A DNA stretch of 64,000 nucleotides from Siansivirga zeaxanthinifaciens CC-SAMT-1 (GCF_000941055.1 NZ_CP007202.1:1236001-1300000), one strand, 5' to 3'; positions 9,398 through 18,597 are shown, numbered from the stretch's first letter. Notes: generated by a model from the sequence alone, not told the origin. Program-made: numbers and translations.

Positions 9398-10366
9398 CTA
9401 TATTTGTTTTTTTAGTATATTTTTAATTACCAAATGCTTGTCGTTTCTAAAAATAATCTCAGCACGCTGGTATTGCTTTAAACCAATGAGAGTTCTTATC
9501 GCTTGAGCCTCATGGTTTTTTAAATCTTGCTCATTGGTTATTTCTACTTCAAAAGTTTCATTATTGTGGCTTCTGTAAATTTTTATTTGTTTAAAGTCTT
9601 TTTGCTTTAATAGTTTCAAAAGTTCTAATTCACTTGGAGTATAAAGCGCAAATAGCACTGTGTATTTATACAAAGCCTCATCTTGATAAAACTTTGATAC
9701 CAGAGGTACTATGGGGATATTTATTACAGAATGGTGGATTAAATTTGTTACAAGCTCTTCTCTAAAGTCTCTGGCATTCATTTTAGCTTCTATATCTTCA
9801 GCTACAGGATTAAATATGTTATAACTGAAAGTAGCTTCTTCAGAAACCTCTAGAGGTTTTCTGTGAAGTATTAGGGCTGGTGTATGACCAAAAAGAAGAA
9901 CTGAACTGACTAACCCTCCTAGATTAGTGAAATATATTTTATAATCTTCAGGGATATTCTCTAAAATTGATTTTATAATTTCTACATTAAATCCTTCGTC
10001 TTCAGTTGCCATATAGTTTAGCTCTTCTGGAAGCCCTTTTTCAACTATTTCAGATATCGTTTGATCGCTTAGGCTGTTAAAATAACTTTGGTCTATCGGT
10101 TCATATAAATAGTCCTTTATATTTTTTAAGTCTTTTAGGGATAATCCTATAACACGAAGTTCTTTTATTATAAGTACCCATAACGCTTCGAAGTAATTTA
10201 GTTCCACGCGTCTTCTAGTGACCTCCTTGTTTGTAGCCGATTCACTAACTTGGTAATCAATAATCCCCTTTTCGCCCCAATTTACATAAATGCGGTATGG
10301 GACATCTAAGTCGTTAAGTGTTACCCGTTTTTCTGCCAGTTTAGGAAATAAATCAAATAAGTCCAT
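9398..10366 (-). CDS. MerR-like HTH regulator of the island
   Basis: A 322-residue protein. Residues about 15-100 resemble a MerR-type winged helix: VPYRIYVNWGEKGIID, then RRRVELNYFEALWVLIIKELRVIGLSLKDL, followed by a helix as in the start of a MerR dimerisation region. The remaining 220 residues are a mixed alpha/beta domain I do not recognise; they could sense a ligand or bind a partner. It lies upstream of the recombinase operon on the same strand and divergent from the zinc-ribbon gene, a suitable position for controlling both. The MerR assignment rests on pattern similarity only. Confidence 0.6.
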   Translation of the reverse strand: MDLFDLFPKLAEKRVTLNDLDVPYRIYVNWGEKGIIDYQVSESATNKEVTRRRVELNYFEALWVLIIKELRVIGLSLKDLKNIKDYLYEPIDQSYFNSLSDQTISEIVEKGLPEELNYMATEDEGFNVEIIKSILENIPEDYKIYFTNLGGLVSSVLLFGHTPALILHRKPLEVSEEATFSYNIFNPVAEDIEAKMNARDFREELVTNLIHHSVINIPIVPLVSKFYQDEALYKYTVLFALYTPSELELLKLLKQKDFKQIKIYRSHNNETFEVEITNEQDLKNHEAQAIRTLIGLKQYQRAEIIFRNDKHLVIKNILKKQI

Positions 10367-10454
10367 ATATTTATATTATAAGTAACAAATGTATTAAAAA
10401 AAAATTTATAAATTTACAATATATTATATATTTAATAAAAAATAAGAGTAAATT

Positions 10455-10826
10455 ATGAAGTTGAAAAAAAAATGTAAAAATCCAGAATGCCAGACTGAAA
10501 TACAAAACTACAAGAGCTCTAAACGCTTGTATTGTGATGATGTTTGTAAAAATAGGAGTGCCTATTTAAAAAGAACCATTGAAGAAGGGCACCTTTTAGA
10601 AAAGGATAAAGCAATCAGAAAAAATTATAGAATTCTGAAAAAGTTAATAGATTTTAATCTAGGACCGCTTTCGGAGCAAACACTTTTAAGCCATGGATTT
10701 GATTTTGATGCTTACCATGGTGCTGTTGTTAAAATAGACGACAACGGAAATAAAGTACAAATAAATCGTATTTATGACATCTACTTTCAGAATAAAGACA
10801 ATAAAATAATAATAATAAAAAATTAA
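10455..10826 (+). CDS. Small zinc-ribbon protein
   Basis: A 123-residue basic protein. Its N-terminus holds four cysteines, CKNPECQT and LYCDDVCKNR, spaced like a zinc ribbon in a nucleic-acid-binding protein. A Lys/Arg-rich helix follows, then a domain ending in the IIIIKN tail. Similar short zinc-ribbon ORFs are common in Bacteroidota mobile elements, but no function is known to me. The next gene begins 6 bp later, so the two form an operon. Confidence 0.65.
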   Translation: MKLKKKCKNPECQTEIQNYKSSKRLYCDDVCKNRSAYLKRTIEEGHLLEKDKAIRKNYRILKKLIDFNLGPLSEQTLLSHGFDFDAYHGAVVKIDDNGNKVQINRIYDIYFQNKDNKIIIIKN

Positions 10827-10832
10827 TAATAT

Positions 10833-11045
10833 ATGGAAACCGTCATATTGAATAACATGGATAAACTTTTATCACCAATTGAACAAGCTGAGTTGGTCGG
10901 TATACTAAAGAAACCAGAAGAGCTAATTTATGAACAGAAACAGCGTTACTTTTTTTACGGCGTAATTATTACTTGCGCTTTAGCTTTAGGAGGTTTTTTA
11001 ATTTATAAGTCAGTTGAAAAAAATAAACAAAATAATGCGTCTTAA
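10833..11045 (+). CDS. Small single-TM protein
   Basis: A 70-residue protein with one clear transmembrane helix (YGVIITCALALGGFLIYKSV, about residues 43-62) near its C-terminus. The N-terminal 40 residues are soluble and amphipathic. It begins 6 bp after the zinc-ribbon gene. I recognise no family. It could anchor a soluble partner at the membrane; that is speculation from topology. Confidence 0.5.
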   Translation: METVILNNMDKLLSPIEQAELVGILKKPEELIYEQKQRYFFYGVIITCALALGGFLIYKSVEKNKQNNAS

Positions 11046-11387
11046 TACTTAAATAGCGTATCGGCAAAAAGTTCTAAATATCAATTATCAGAAAATTAAA
11101 TTAGAACCTTTATAGTTTATAATTGTAACCGCTAACTTTTCTTTTAAAGGTTAAGCGGTAGTATCTGATTTTGCTCAAATGATTTCTTATTTAGAAGTTT
11201 CAGGAAATAATCAAATCTTAAACTAAAGTTTATAAGGGAACACTGAAAATATCCTTTTTAAATTATTTAGAGACTACTTTTTATATTTTTTATCTATTGT
11301 TTTCAATCAAATAATTCAAGAACAAGGAAAACAAAAACCATAGCGTCCATAAATTTAATTCATCCCAGTAGGGAAAATCAAAGGGCA

Positions 11388-11426
11388 AATTATTTTTTAA
11401 AATAAAAATTATTTTAAAAAATAATT
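11388..11426. repeat. Perfect 18-bp inverted repeat
   Basis: Arms AATTATTTTTTAAAATAA and TTATTTTAAAAAATAATT are exact reverse complements around an AAA loop. The hairpin contains only A and T, so it is a poor terminator; a recombination, replication or protein-binding site is possible. Confidence 0.75.
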
Positions 11427-11465
11427 CAACCAAAATAAATTAAGCTTGGAATTAAAAAATAACTT

Positions 11466-11517
11466 AAAATCGATTTAAACGTATTATAAACGTTAAAAAT
11501 CGTTGAAAATCGATTTT
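11466..11517. repeat. Repeated palindrome AAAATCGATTT
   Basis: AAAATCGATTT occurs at 11466-11476 and 11506-11517 (40 bp apart, four helical turns), with two AAACGT copies (11478-11483 and 11488-11493) and an AAATCGTT between them. This looks like a multi-copy protein-binding site, such as a recombinase or initiator site. Confidence 0.5.
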
Positions 11518-12013
11518 AATACAGTAAAGCATAGGTAATAATAATCATAAAAAAAGCCATTTTATCTTCTAATTCAGCATATTTCAAATCAAAAATTAAT
11601 AGGAATTTCAATATGCTATAGATATGAAAATATTAATTTGTAATGATACAGAAATTTGTGGTGCATTGATATGGTAATTTTGTAATAATTAATTTTTCTG
11701 AGATATTGTAAAATCAATATCTAGCCCCTGTTTGTTGCATTGGATTAGAAATGACAATTTATATCTTATTAAATATCAAAATTCATATTAAATAAATGAT
11801 TACAAAAGCCTGAAAATACATTTTCATTAATAGGATTTGTTACAAAACATCATTTGATTTTAAAAACAAAAAAAATATTTAAAATTCATCAATATCCAAA
11901 GGGGGTAAAATATAAATCAAAGCACTTCTTGATAAAAAAGTAGCCAAAGAAAAGAGCAAATAACTAGTGTTGATTGCAGTTTATTAACTCAGTTCTTTGC
12001 TAACTTCTGTTTT

Positions 12014-12508
12014 TTATTTAGAGACTTTTTTCAAATTTTTGAATAATCTAACAAATATGTAGATATGACTTAAGGATGAACCTAAACCATAGGTTACAAA
12101 AAACAACCATATTAAACCGAGGTTATGATTGTAAAGCTCTAAACCAAAGAATTGAGGAAAAGCAATTATTAAATCTCCAAAACCTACGATATTGAAAATC
12201 CAAACCAAAGGAATGGCAAAACTCCATTTGTTTTTTAGAGCAATTGCGTTTATAATAGCTAAAATAGCTGTGGTAAAATCGAGTATTCCGACTGTAGTTA
12301 AAAATTCAGTTGGAAAACCGTCATAAAACTGCTCCTTTGCCATAAACGTTAAACCTAAATATCGAAATGCGTTATAGAATACGAAAGGTAATAGTGCTTC
12401 GTGTAAGGATAGTTTTGAAATTCGAGGCTGAATCCAATACTTGAAACCTAAAATAATTGCGATTGTGCCTGTCAAGGCTTGTAAGTTGATAATAGTAAAA
12501 TTGTCCAT
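12014..12508 (-). CDS. Four-TM membrane protein
   Basis: A 164-residue hydrophobic protein with about four or five predicted membrane helices and a short basic C-terminus (FKNLKKVSK). The layout resembles small DoxX/DUF-type membrane proteins often found beside SDR genes; I cannot name the family. It follows the SDR gene by 21 bp on the same strand, so both are probably transcribed from the promoter at 13334-13366 and controlled by the divergent HxlR regulator. Confidence 0.65.
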   Translation of the reverse strand: MDNFTIINLQALTGTIAIILGFKYWIQPRISKLSLHEALLPFVFYNAFRYLGLTFMAKEQFYDGFPTEFLTTVGILDFTTAILAIINAIALKNKWSFAIPLVWIFNIVGFGDLIIAFPQFFGLELYNHNLGLIWLFFVTYGLGSSLSHIYIFVRLFKNLKKVSK

Positions 12509-12529
12509 TTTGTTATTTTTTATCTGTAA

Positions 12530-13300
12530 CTATTTTTGGTTTGGGATTGGTTTTTTATTCAATTGCTTAAAGATAAATTTGGGAGCAAGCCTACTCATCA
12601 ATTTCAATTGTTTGGAAATTCCCGGTGTAATCTCTTCTTTTCCATTTTTGAAATCTTTCCAAAAAATGTCAGCTAATTTTTCGGGTGGCATTGGTTTTAA
12701 GTTATCGTCTTCGGCAATATCAGCTCCGTGAGCCAATGGAGTATCAACTACTGGCGGAAGAAGCTCTACCACTTCTATATTGTGTGGCTTCAATTGAGGG
12801 CGAATACCTAATGTCCAAAAATGCAAAGCCGATTTTGTTCCTGAATAAGTTGGTGCTTGTGCAAAAGGCACGTATGCTAAACCCGAGGAAACATTTACCA
12901 AAATTGCGTTATTACTTTTTTTCAATTGTGGTAGAAAGTAGTGCAAGACTCTAATGGGGGAGTTGTAGTTGATTTCAATTTCCTGCATTTGTTTATGCAA
13001 ATCATTCCTTTCGTTTCCTGCATCTATCAAATTCATTATACCCGCATTATTGAAGAGTACATCAATGCCGCCAAATTGTTGGTTAATGTCGTCTGCAAGT
13101 TTTCTTACATCTGCGTCATCCGTAACATCACTTTGAAAAATATGGATTTTGGGAAAGTCCCTTTGGACAGCTTCTAATTTTTGGAGATTACGACCTGTGA
13201 TAATTACAGTATTGTCGTTTTCCATAAATTTTTTGGCGAGAGCAAGTCCTATTCCTGAACTTCCGCCCGTTATAAGTACGATTTGTTGTGATTTATTCAT
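12530..13300 (-). CDS. SDR-family oxidoreductase (DltE-like)
   Basis: A 256-residue classical short-chain dehydrogenase. The cofactor motif TGGSSGIG is at residues 11-18, NNAGIMN is the structural NAG motif, and the catalytic set is Ser in VNVSSG and YSGTK (Tyr-x-x-x-Lys). It should catalyse NAD(P)-dependent oxidoreduction; the arrangement resembles DltE-like SDRs such as YdfG relatives. It is divergent from an HxlR regulator, a pairing usually seen where the regulator responds to electrophile or redox stress. The substrate is unknown. Confidence 0.85.
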   Translation of the reverse strand: MNKSQQIVLITGGSSGIGLALAKKFMENDNTVIITGRNLQKLEAVQRDFPKIHIFQSDVTDDADVRKLADDINQQFGGIDVLFNNAGIMNLIDAGNERNDLHKQMQEIEINYNSPIRVLHYFLPQLKKSNNAILVNVSSGLAYVPFAQAPTYSGTKSALHFWTLGIRPQLKPHNIEVVELLPPVVDTPLAHGADIAEDDNLKPMPPEKLADIFWKDFKNGKEEITPGISKQLKLMSRLAPKFIFKQLNKKPIPNQK

Positions 13301-13333
13301 TTAAAAATTTTATTTTTGCTATTAAATCAGTAG

Positions 13334-13366
13334 CAAAAGTAATCGAATTATTTTATTACTACCAAA
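13334..13366 (-). promoter_or_regulatory. Promoter of the SDR operon
   Basis: On the minus strand, TTTG (13366-13363) and TACTTTTG (13341-13334) are separated by 21 bp and match the Bacteroidota -33/-7 consensus. The -7 box ends 33 bp before the SDR start codon. Confidence 0.7.
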
Positions 13367-13376
13367 ATAATAGTAA
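13356..13376. promoter_or_regulatory. Candidate HxlR operator
   Basis: Inverted repeat TTACTA-N9-TAGTAA overlaps the -33 element of the SDR promoter and ends 3 bp before the HxlR start codon. A repressor bound here would block both genes. The binding protein is inferred from position. Confidence 0.5.
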
Positions 13377-13379
13377 AAA

Positions 13380-13820
13380 ATGAAAAATAATTTTAGGTCA
13401 GGCTGTCCATTGGCTTCTACTTTAGATATCGTAGGGGATAAATGGTCCTTGCTTATTGTAAGAGATATGTTGTTTCAAGTGAAGAAGACGTTTAAGGACT
13501 TTTCTACTTCCCCTGAGGGAATAGCACCTGGAATATTATCGTCAAGATTAAAATGGCTGGAAGAAAATCAGTTAATCACAAAACAGAAATTGCCTGACAA
13601 CAAAAAAGAAAACATCTATTTATTGACAGAAAAAGGCATAGAGTTGGCTCCAATTATTACAGAAATTATTTTGTGGAGCGATAAAAATTTGAGAGGTCAA
13701 AATGCTGAAATGTTTTCGATTGCCGAAGCAGGGTTTCATCAAGATAAATCAAAATTTACAGAAGGTATTCAAAAAAAATACATGGCACAAGTCAACAGAA
13801 CCGTAGGTAAACGCATTTAG
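13380..13820 (+). CDS. HxlR-family transcriptional regulator
   Basis: A 146-residue winged-helix regulator. The family signature GCPLASTLDIVGDKWSLLIV is at residues 8-27, including the conserved N-terminal Cys often used as a redox or electrophile sensor. TFKDF, ILSSRLKWLEENQLI and the wing LLTEKGIELAPII follow. It is divergent from the SDR gene with an 79-bp shared control region, so it probably regulates that operon and itself. Confidence 0.88.
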   Translation: MKNNFRSGCPLASTLDIVGDKWSLLIVRDMLFQVKKTFKDFSTSPEGIAPGILSSRLKWLEENQLITKQKLPDNKKENIYLLTEKGIELAPIITEIILWSDKNLRGQNAEMFSIAEAGFHQDKSKFTEGIQKKYMAQVNRTVGKRI

Positions 13821-13909
13821 GTTTTTAGAATAGAATTAAATTGTTAGTCATAATATATAAATAGCACTTTGCTTAATTGGATAAAAATTTTATTTAAATA
13901 ATTGTCAAT

Positions 13910-16795
13910 TTGAAATTAGTTAGTAATATATACGGAATATTAATTTATCTTTTTTTAATATTTGTCTGCAACTCAATATTTGCTCAAATATCAAATACAC
14001 CTGGGGTTCCCTTTATTAAAAACTTCACTGAAGAAGAAACAAATAGCAGTTTAACAATATATGATATTTCACAAGGAGGCAATGGTGAAATGTATTTTGC
14101 TACTTCTGGAGCTTTATTGGTATTTGATGGTATTCGTTGGAAAAAGTATAGTTATGGTGTAGAATCAGATTTGCGATCTGTTTTTTACAAAGATGATAAG
14201 CATATATACACAGGAGGACATGGTGGTTTTGGTTATTGGTCTAAAAACAGCAAGGGTGTTTTGGAGTATAATAGTTTGTTTTTTAAGCGGCTAAAAAAGG
14301 ATGATACGTTATTACCCATTTTTTATAAAATAGTTGAAATTAATGGCAAGATTTTGTTTCAAACTTGGCAACAAATATATATTTATGATCCCAAAACGTC
14401 TGTTATAGAATCAGTGGGTGCTATAAGAGGGTTCAATGAGTTATTTTCATCAGAAAATCGTGCTTTTATACAAGACTATAGTGGGTTATTTGAAATTAAT
14501 AATAAAGAATTAGTGCAAATAGATGGTACTGACCCTGAACAATTTCATATTAGGGGTGTTTTTGTAAATGCTCCTAGTAAACTTCTTATTATCACAAAAA
14601 ATAAAGGCGTTTGGACTTTAGAAGATGGAATATTAAGTAAAAATAACTGGGAAGTAAACGGTTTACTAGAAAATTACTTGGTAAATGATGTTCAAAAATT
14701 TGAGGATGATAAGCTCATAATTGGTACTGTTAGGAACGGTGCTTACATAACTTCTAAAGAAGGAGATATCCTTTTTCATATTGATAAGAAAATCGGTATA
14801 TCCAATAACAACATTAGAAAAACTTTTGTAGATAATAATAATAATTTATGGCTTGGTATGGATAATGGCCTAAGCTATATTCAAACAAACAGTAACACAA
14901 GCTATCTCTTGGATACTGAAGGTGAATTTGGAACAGTATATACAAGTTTTTTAAAGGATTCTTTATTGTATTTGGGAACTAATCAAGGTTTATTCGTTAA
15001 AAACTGGAGAAGTCAAAAATCAATTCCAAAGCTAATAGATAAAGATGTAGGTCAAATTTGGACTATTGATGAGGTAGGTGATCAAATTTTAGTGGGGTCG
15101 CATCAAGGGATATCCATAATAAAAAATAAAAAATTAGAAACCTTACATATAGATGGAGGTGCTTGGATAATTAGAAAACACCCAATACATAATGACGTAA
15201 TGTACGTTGGTTTTTATTCTGGAATAAGTGTATTCAAGCGTATAAATAACGCATGGGTGTTTGTTACCAAATGGCAAAACTACGGTGAGTCTTCCCGTTT
15301 TATGGAGTTTGATAAGTATGGATTTTTATGGGTAGCACATCCTTCTAAGGGATATTATAGGTTAGACTTGTCTGATGATGGGCATATACTTCGCAAAGCA
15401 GAGTTTTATGGTATTGACAATAGATTTGTAGATACCTACGCTTATTTAAGTAAGATTGATAATGATATTGTATTTCATAACCCAAAGGGGTTTTTTAATT
15501 ATGATCCCATTGATAATACTTTTGTAACCGCTAATTATATATCCAAGGTTTTTAAAGATATAAAAGGTGTAAATGTTATTACTCAAAATGAAAATATTTT
15601 TTGGTATTCAAACCCGAGATCTATAGGTTATATATTACGTAATGGCAATAAAATCGCAACGATAGATCAACCTTTTTATTCAATAAGAAACAAGCATTTA
15701 AACGATTTTAATAAATTTAGTAAATTAAATGATTCAGTTTATGGAATAGGTTTTAAAGAAGGCATGCTTTTTCATACTATTAGAAAACAAGATGTTGGGA
15801 CTGCTGTTAATATGCCTCCAGAAATAAGTTATATTCACTTAATAGGAACATCAGATACCATTTTAGCTCCAATTAACAATGAAAAAGAATTAGAAATACC
15901 CTACAAAAACAATTTTATAAAAATTGGTTTAGCATTCCGCAAAACGCCTTTGTCTAGTTCACAAAAGATTCAATATAGACTTAAAGGGCATTCAGATGAT
16001 TGGTCCAAATGGGATTATACGTCAGAGTTAAGTTTTCCAGGGCTTTCATCAGGGAATTATCTATTAGAGCTGCGTTCTGGAGGAGAAAATCAAATGTTCT
16101 CAACTACTATTGCCAGAGCCTTTTATGTAATACCTCCTTGGTATTTAACAAAAATAGCTTTTATTACATATGCACTTTTCATTTTGATACTTAGTATGTT
16201 ATATAGAAGCTATTTTAAGGCAAAATCTAAAAAACAAATAGCAGCTTTAAAAGAAGAAGAAGCAGAAAAAAGACAGCAACAAGAAGATAAATTTAAATTA
16301 GATAGATTAGAGGCCGAAAGAAAAATGCTTAAACTAAAGGAAGAAAATTTGAGCTTAGAAATAAAAAAGAAAAATTCTGAATTAGCAGCTTCTACATTAA
16401 ATAATATTAAAAAGAACGAACTACTTACCGAACTAGTAAAAGATATTAAAAAGATTGACGAAGATGTTTTAAATAGTTCCCTGCGTTCTCCGATCAAAAA
16501 AGTAATTAAGAAAATAAACAATCATCTTGTAGATAAAGACGATTGGCTCACATTTGAACTTCACTTTAGAAACGCACATACTGATTTTTTTGAGAAGCTA
16601 AGAAAAAAACATCCAGATTTATCTTCTAATGAAATTAAATTAAGTGCTTATTTAAAATTAAATCTTTCTTCAAAAGAAATAGCTTCATTGATGAATATAT
16701 CCATAACAAGTGTAGAACAATCCCGTTGGCGTCTTCGTAAAAAACTCAACTTACCTAAAGAATTCAGTTTAACAAATTATATTCAATCTATTTAG
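13910..16795 (+). CDS. Membrane-spanning beta-propeller/Y_Y_Y/LuxR-HTH regulator of the PUL
   Basis: A 961-residue sensor regulator. A signal peptide (about 1-26, ending FAQ) leads to a periplasmic region with two-component-type propeller repeats (for example NNLWLGMDNGLSYIQ) and a Y_Y_Y domain (about 660-735: KIQYRLKGHSDDWSKW). A TM helix follows (about 745-765), then a Lys/Glu-rich coiled coil and a C-terminal LuxR-type HTH (about 900-946, LSSKEIASLMNISITSVEQ). There is no kinase or receiver domain, so ligand binding outside must reach the HTH directly. It starts at a TTG. It lies just upstream of the carbohydrate genes and is the likely PUL activator. Confidence 0.88.
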   Translation: MKLVSNIYGILIYLFLIFVCNSIFAQISNTPGVPFIKNFTEEETNSSLTIYDISQGGNGEMYFATSGALLVFDGIRWKKYSYGVESDLRSVFYKDDKHIYTGGHGGFGYWSKNSKGVLEYNSLFFKRLKKDDTLLPIFYKIVEINGKILFQTWQQIYIYDPKTSVIESVGAIRGFNELFSSENRAFIQDYSGLFEINNKELVQIDGTDPEQFHIRGVFVNAPSKLLIITKNKGVWTLEDGILSKNNWEVNGLLENYLVNDVQKFEDDKLIIGTVRNGAYITSKEGDILFHIDKKIGISNNNIRKTFVDNNNNLWLGMDNGLSYIQTNSNTSYLLDTEGEFGTVYTSFLKDSLLYLGTNQGLFVKNWRSQKSIPKLIDKDVGQIWTIDEVGDQILVGSHQGISIIKNKKLETLHIDGGAWIIRKHPIHNDVMYVGFYSGISVFKRINNAWVFVTKWQNYGESSRFMEFDKYGFLWVAHPSKGYYRLDLSDDGHILRKAEFYGIDNRFVDTYAYLSKIDNDIVFHNPKGFFNYDPIDNTFVTANYISKVFKDIKGVNVITQNENIFWYSNPRSIGYILRNGNKIATIDQPFYSIRNKHLNDFNKFSKLNDSVYGIGFKEGMLFHTIRKQDVGTAVNMPPEISYIHLIGTSDTILAPINNEKELEIPYKNNFIKIGLAFRKTPLSSSQKIQYRLKGHSDDWSKWDYTSELSFPGLSSGNYLLELRSGGENQMFSTTIARAFYVIPPWYLTKIAFITYALFILILSMLYRSYFKAKSKKQIAALKEEEAEKRQQQEDKFKLDRLEAERKMLKLKEENLSLEIKKKNSELAASTLNNIKKNELLTELVKDIKKIDEDVLNSSLRSPIKKVIKKINNHLVDKDDWLTFELHFRNAHTDFFEKLRKKHPDLSSNEIKLSAYLKLNLSSKEIASLMNISITSVEQSRWRLRKKLNLPKEFSLTNYIQSI

Positions 16796-16851
16796 TTTTA
16801 TTTTTTTTTAAAAACCTCATTTTCAGTTTTTTATAATTTAATTGTAGAGGT

Positions 16852-16871
16852 TTTGTAGAGCATTCTACAAA
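16852..16871. promoter_or_regulatory. Candidate PUL operator (GTAGA inverted repeat)
   Basis: Perfect inverted repeat TTTGTAGA-GCAT-TCTACAAA in the 206-bp gap before the first PUL gene. Further TGTAG copies lie around it (about 16843, 16885, 16942 and 16970), as if several regulator subunits bind. Related inverted repeats occur at 25106-25139 and 33031-33064. Confidence 0.5.
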
Positions 16872-17001
16872 TCAACTTCTAGGTTTTGTAGATGTATTTT
16901 TCTGGGTTAGAACACAGGTTTATTAAATCTTTGTGACAGCTTGTAGCCTGTATATCTTCTTTTTACAGGTGTAGACTATTATTAACTAAAACTAAAATAA
17001 G

Positions 17002-18501
17002 ATGAAAAAAATTACACAACTATTATTATTAATGGTTACAACTATGGGTTTTGCCCAAAACCTTATTACAAACGGTACTTTTGATGATGCCACAGGTTGG
17101 ACGGTTGTAAACCAATATGGAACCGATAGCACAAATGGCTCAGTAGCTATTACTGGAGGAGAAGTGAATATTGGAAAAATTGACCCAACTGATGCTGGTT
17201 GGATTCACATGGGGCTTTATACAACTGTAAACCTAACCGCTGGTTGGTACCAATTTGATATGGATATGACTTATGACGGAATTAATGACATATGGGGCGA
17301 AGTATTTATTGGATCTGTGCAACCAGTTGATAATACTGAGTATAGCGGTGACCAACAGGTTATTAAAGCCTACAACGCTTGGGATTGTGGTAGTATCAAA
17401 ACTTATTCTGGATCAGCTGTTGTTGCTGGATGTGATACTTCCAGTCCAGGGAAATTTCAAATTACCTCTACCGGAACTTATTACATATTATTTAGAACTG
17501 GAGGTGGAACATTTGGGGCTTCTGGTATAACTTTAGATAATTGGTCGCTGGTTGCTGATGATGCGCAACCAGTCGCAAATTTTACAGAAGTAACATCTGT
17601 ATCAAATCTAATGGCTACTTTTACCAACACTTCTACAGATGCAACAAGCTATTCTTGGGATTTTGGAGATGGTACAACTTCTTCCGATGCAAATCCTGCT
17701 GCCCATGCCTATGCTTATAAGGGTCAGTATCTAGTTTCTTTAACTGCCTCAAGTACTGAAGGTTCTAATACATTTACAAAGGAAATTTTTGTTGGTGCAG
17801 TTAATACACCTGTATCTGATTTTAGTTTTGATTTTAGTTTGCCGACGCCACTCAGAAATGAGAGACTTCTTGATTATGTTGAAGCTGGTGGCGTTGCTAC
17901 AGCCTCAGGTGTAAATGATGATTGGTGGTCTCAAATAAAATATATACATAATGCAGGAATAGATTTATCTTCTGGGGATAGGGGATTCTCAATAGATGTA
18001 AATGGCCCAAGAACTTCAACGCTCACTATAAAAGTTGAAAGTGGTGGGACTGAGCATGCTGTAATAGCCGACTATACTACACCAAATGTATGGCAAACAC
18101 TAACGTTTGATTTTTCGAGCTTTAGCTCTACTAATAATACTAAAATAGCAGTGTTTTTTGATATTCAAACTAATTTTGATGCCGGAGTTGATCCTGCTCA
18201 AAATGTTTTTCAATTAGATAATTTTGTATTTGGAGCATTTGCTTCACTAAGCACTAAAGGTTTCCAGATAGAAGGCTTATCAACATATCCAAACCCAACA
18301 ACAGATACTTGGAATATTTCCACTAAAAACCAAGTTATCAATTCTATAGATGTGTATAATATACTGGGTAAAAGGGTACTTGATTTACGTCCAAACGGTT
18401 TATCGGCTGAAGTTGATGCCTCAAGCTTAAATTCTGGTATTTACATCACCAAAATCAGTACAGAATTTGGGTCACAAACTATAAAACTGATTAAGCGTTA
18501 A
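17002..18501 (+). CDS. Secreted carbohydrate-binding protein with PKD domain and T9SS tail
   Basis: A 499-residue extracellular protein with no catalytic motif. Order: signal peptide (1-18), a beta-sandwich module (about 19-185) closely related to the C-terminus of the lipoprotein at 23488-25080, a PKD domain (about 190-270, SYSWDFGDGTTSS), a second jelly-roll-like module (about 275-415), and a type A T9SS sorting domain (about 425-499, STYPNPTTDTWNIS). It would be exported by the T9SS and bind the PUL's glycan outside the cell. It is the first gene after the regulator and lies 96 bp before susC. Confidence 0.85.
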   Translation: MKKITQLLLLMVTTMGFAQNLITNGTFDDATGWTVVNQYGTDSTNGSVAITGGEVNIGKIDPTDAGWIHMGLYTTVNLTAGWYQFDMDMTYDGINDIWGEVFIGSVQPVDNTEYSGDQQVIKAYNAWDCGSIKTYSGSAVVAGCDTSSPGKFQITSTGTYYILFRTGGGTFGASGITLDNWSLVADDAQPVANFTEVTSVSNLMATFTNTSTDATSYSWDFGDGTTSSDANPAAHAYAYKGQYLVSLTASSTEGSNTFTKEIFVGAVNTPVSDFSFDFSLPTPLRNERLLDYVEAGGVATASGVNDDWWSQIKYIHNAGIDLSSGDRGFSIDVNGPRTSTLTIKVESGGTEHAVIADYTTPNVWQTLTFDFSSFSSTNNTKIAVFFDIQTNFDAGVDPAQNVFQLDNFVFGAFASLSTKGFQIEGLSTYPNPTTDTWNISTKNQVINSIDVYNILGKRVLDLRPNGLSAEVDASSLNSGIYITKISTEFGSQTIKLIKR

Positions 18502-18514
18502 TAGCAAGTTTAAA

Positions 18515-18548
18515 AAGACTAAAGCAAGGTTATTCCTTCTTCAGTCTT
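18515..18548 (+). terminator. Stem-loop between first PUL gene and susC
   Basis: AAGACT/AGTCTT outer stem with inner CAAGG/CCTT pairing and no strong T-tract. It may be a weak terminator or an RNA-processing hairpin that sets relative levels of the two genes. Confidence 0.45.
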
Positions 18549-18597
18549 ACCATATTAAATAGCTAAACAGTTCAAGAATATTAACTAAACTAAAATT

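Larger units (their letters stand above)
11046..12013. other. About 970 bp non-coding, AT-rich end of the island
   Basis: No ORF of useful size was found on either strand. The stretch is very AT-rich and contains an imperfect hairpin at about 11129-11161 (ACCGCTAAC against GTTAAGCGGT), a perfect 18-bp inverted repeat at 11388-11426, and a cluster of AAAATCGATTT repeats at 11466-11517. It may hold the right end of the island; I could not find a copy of the tRNA-Leu 3' end in it. Confidence 0.6.

Noticed and set aside
11046..12013. Second tRNA-Leu 3' end as attR
   Set aside because: No match to the last part of the tRNA was found by eye. A short core of a few bases cannot be excluded.
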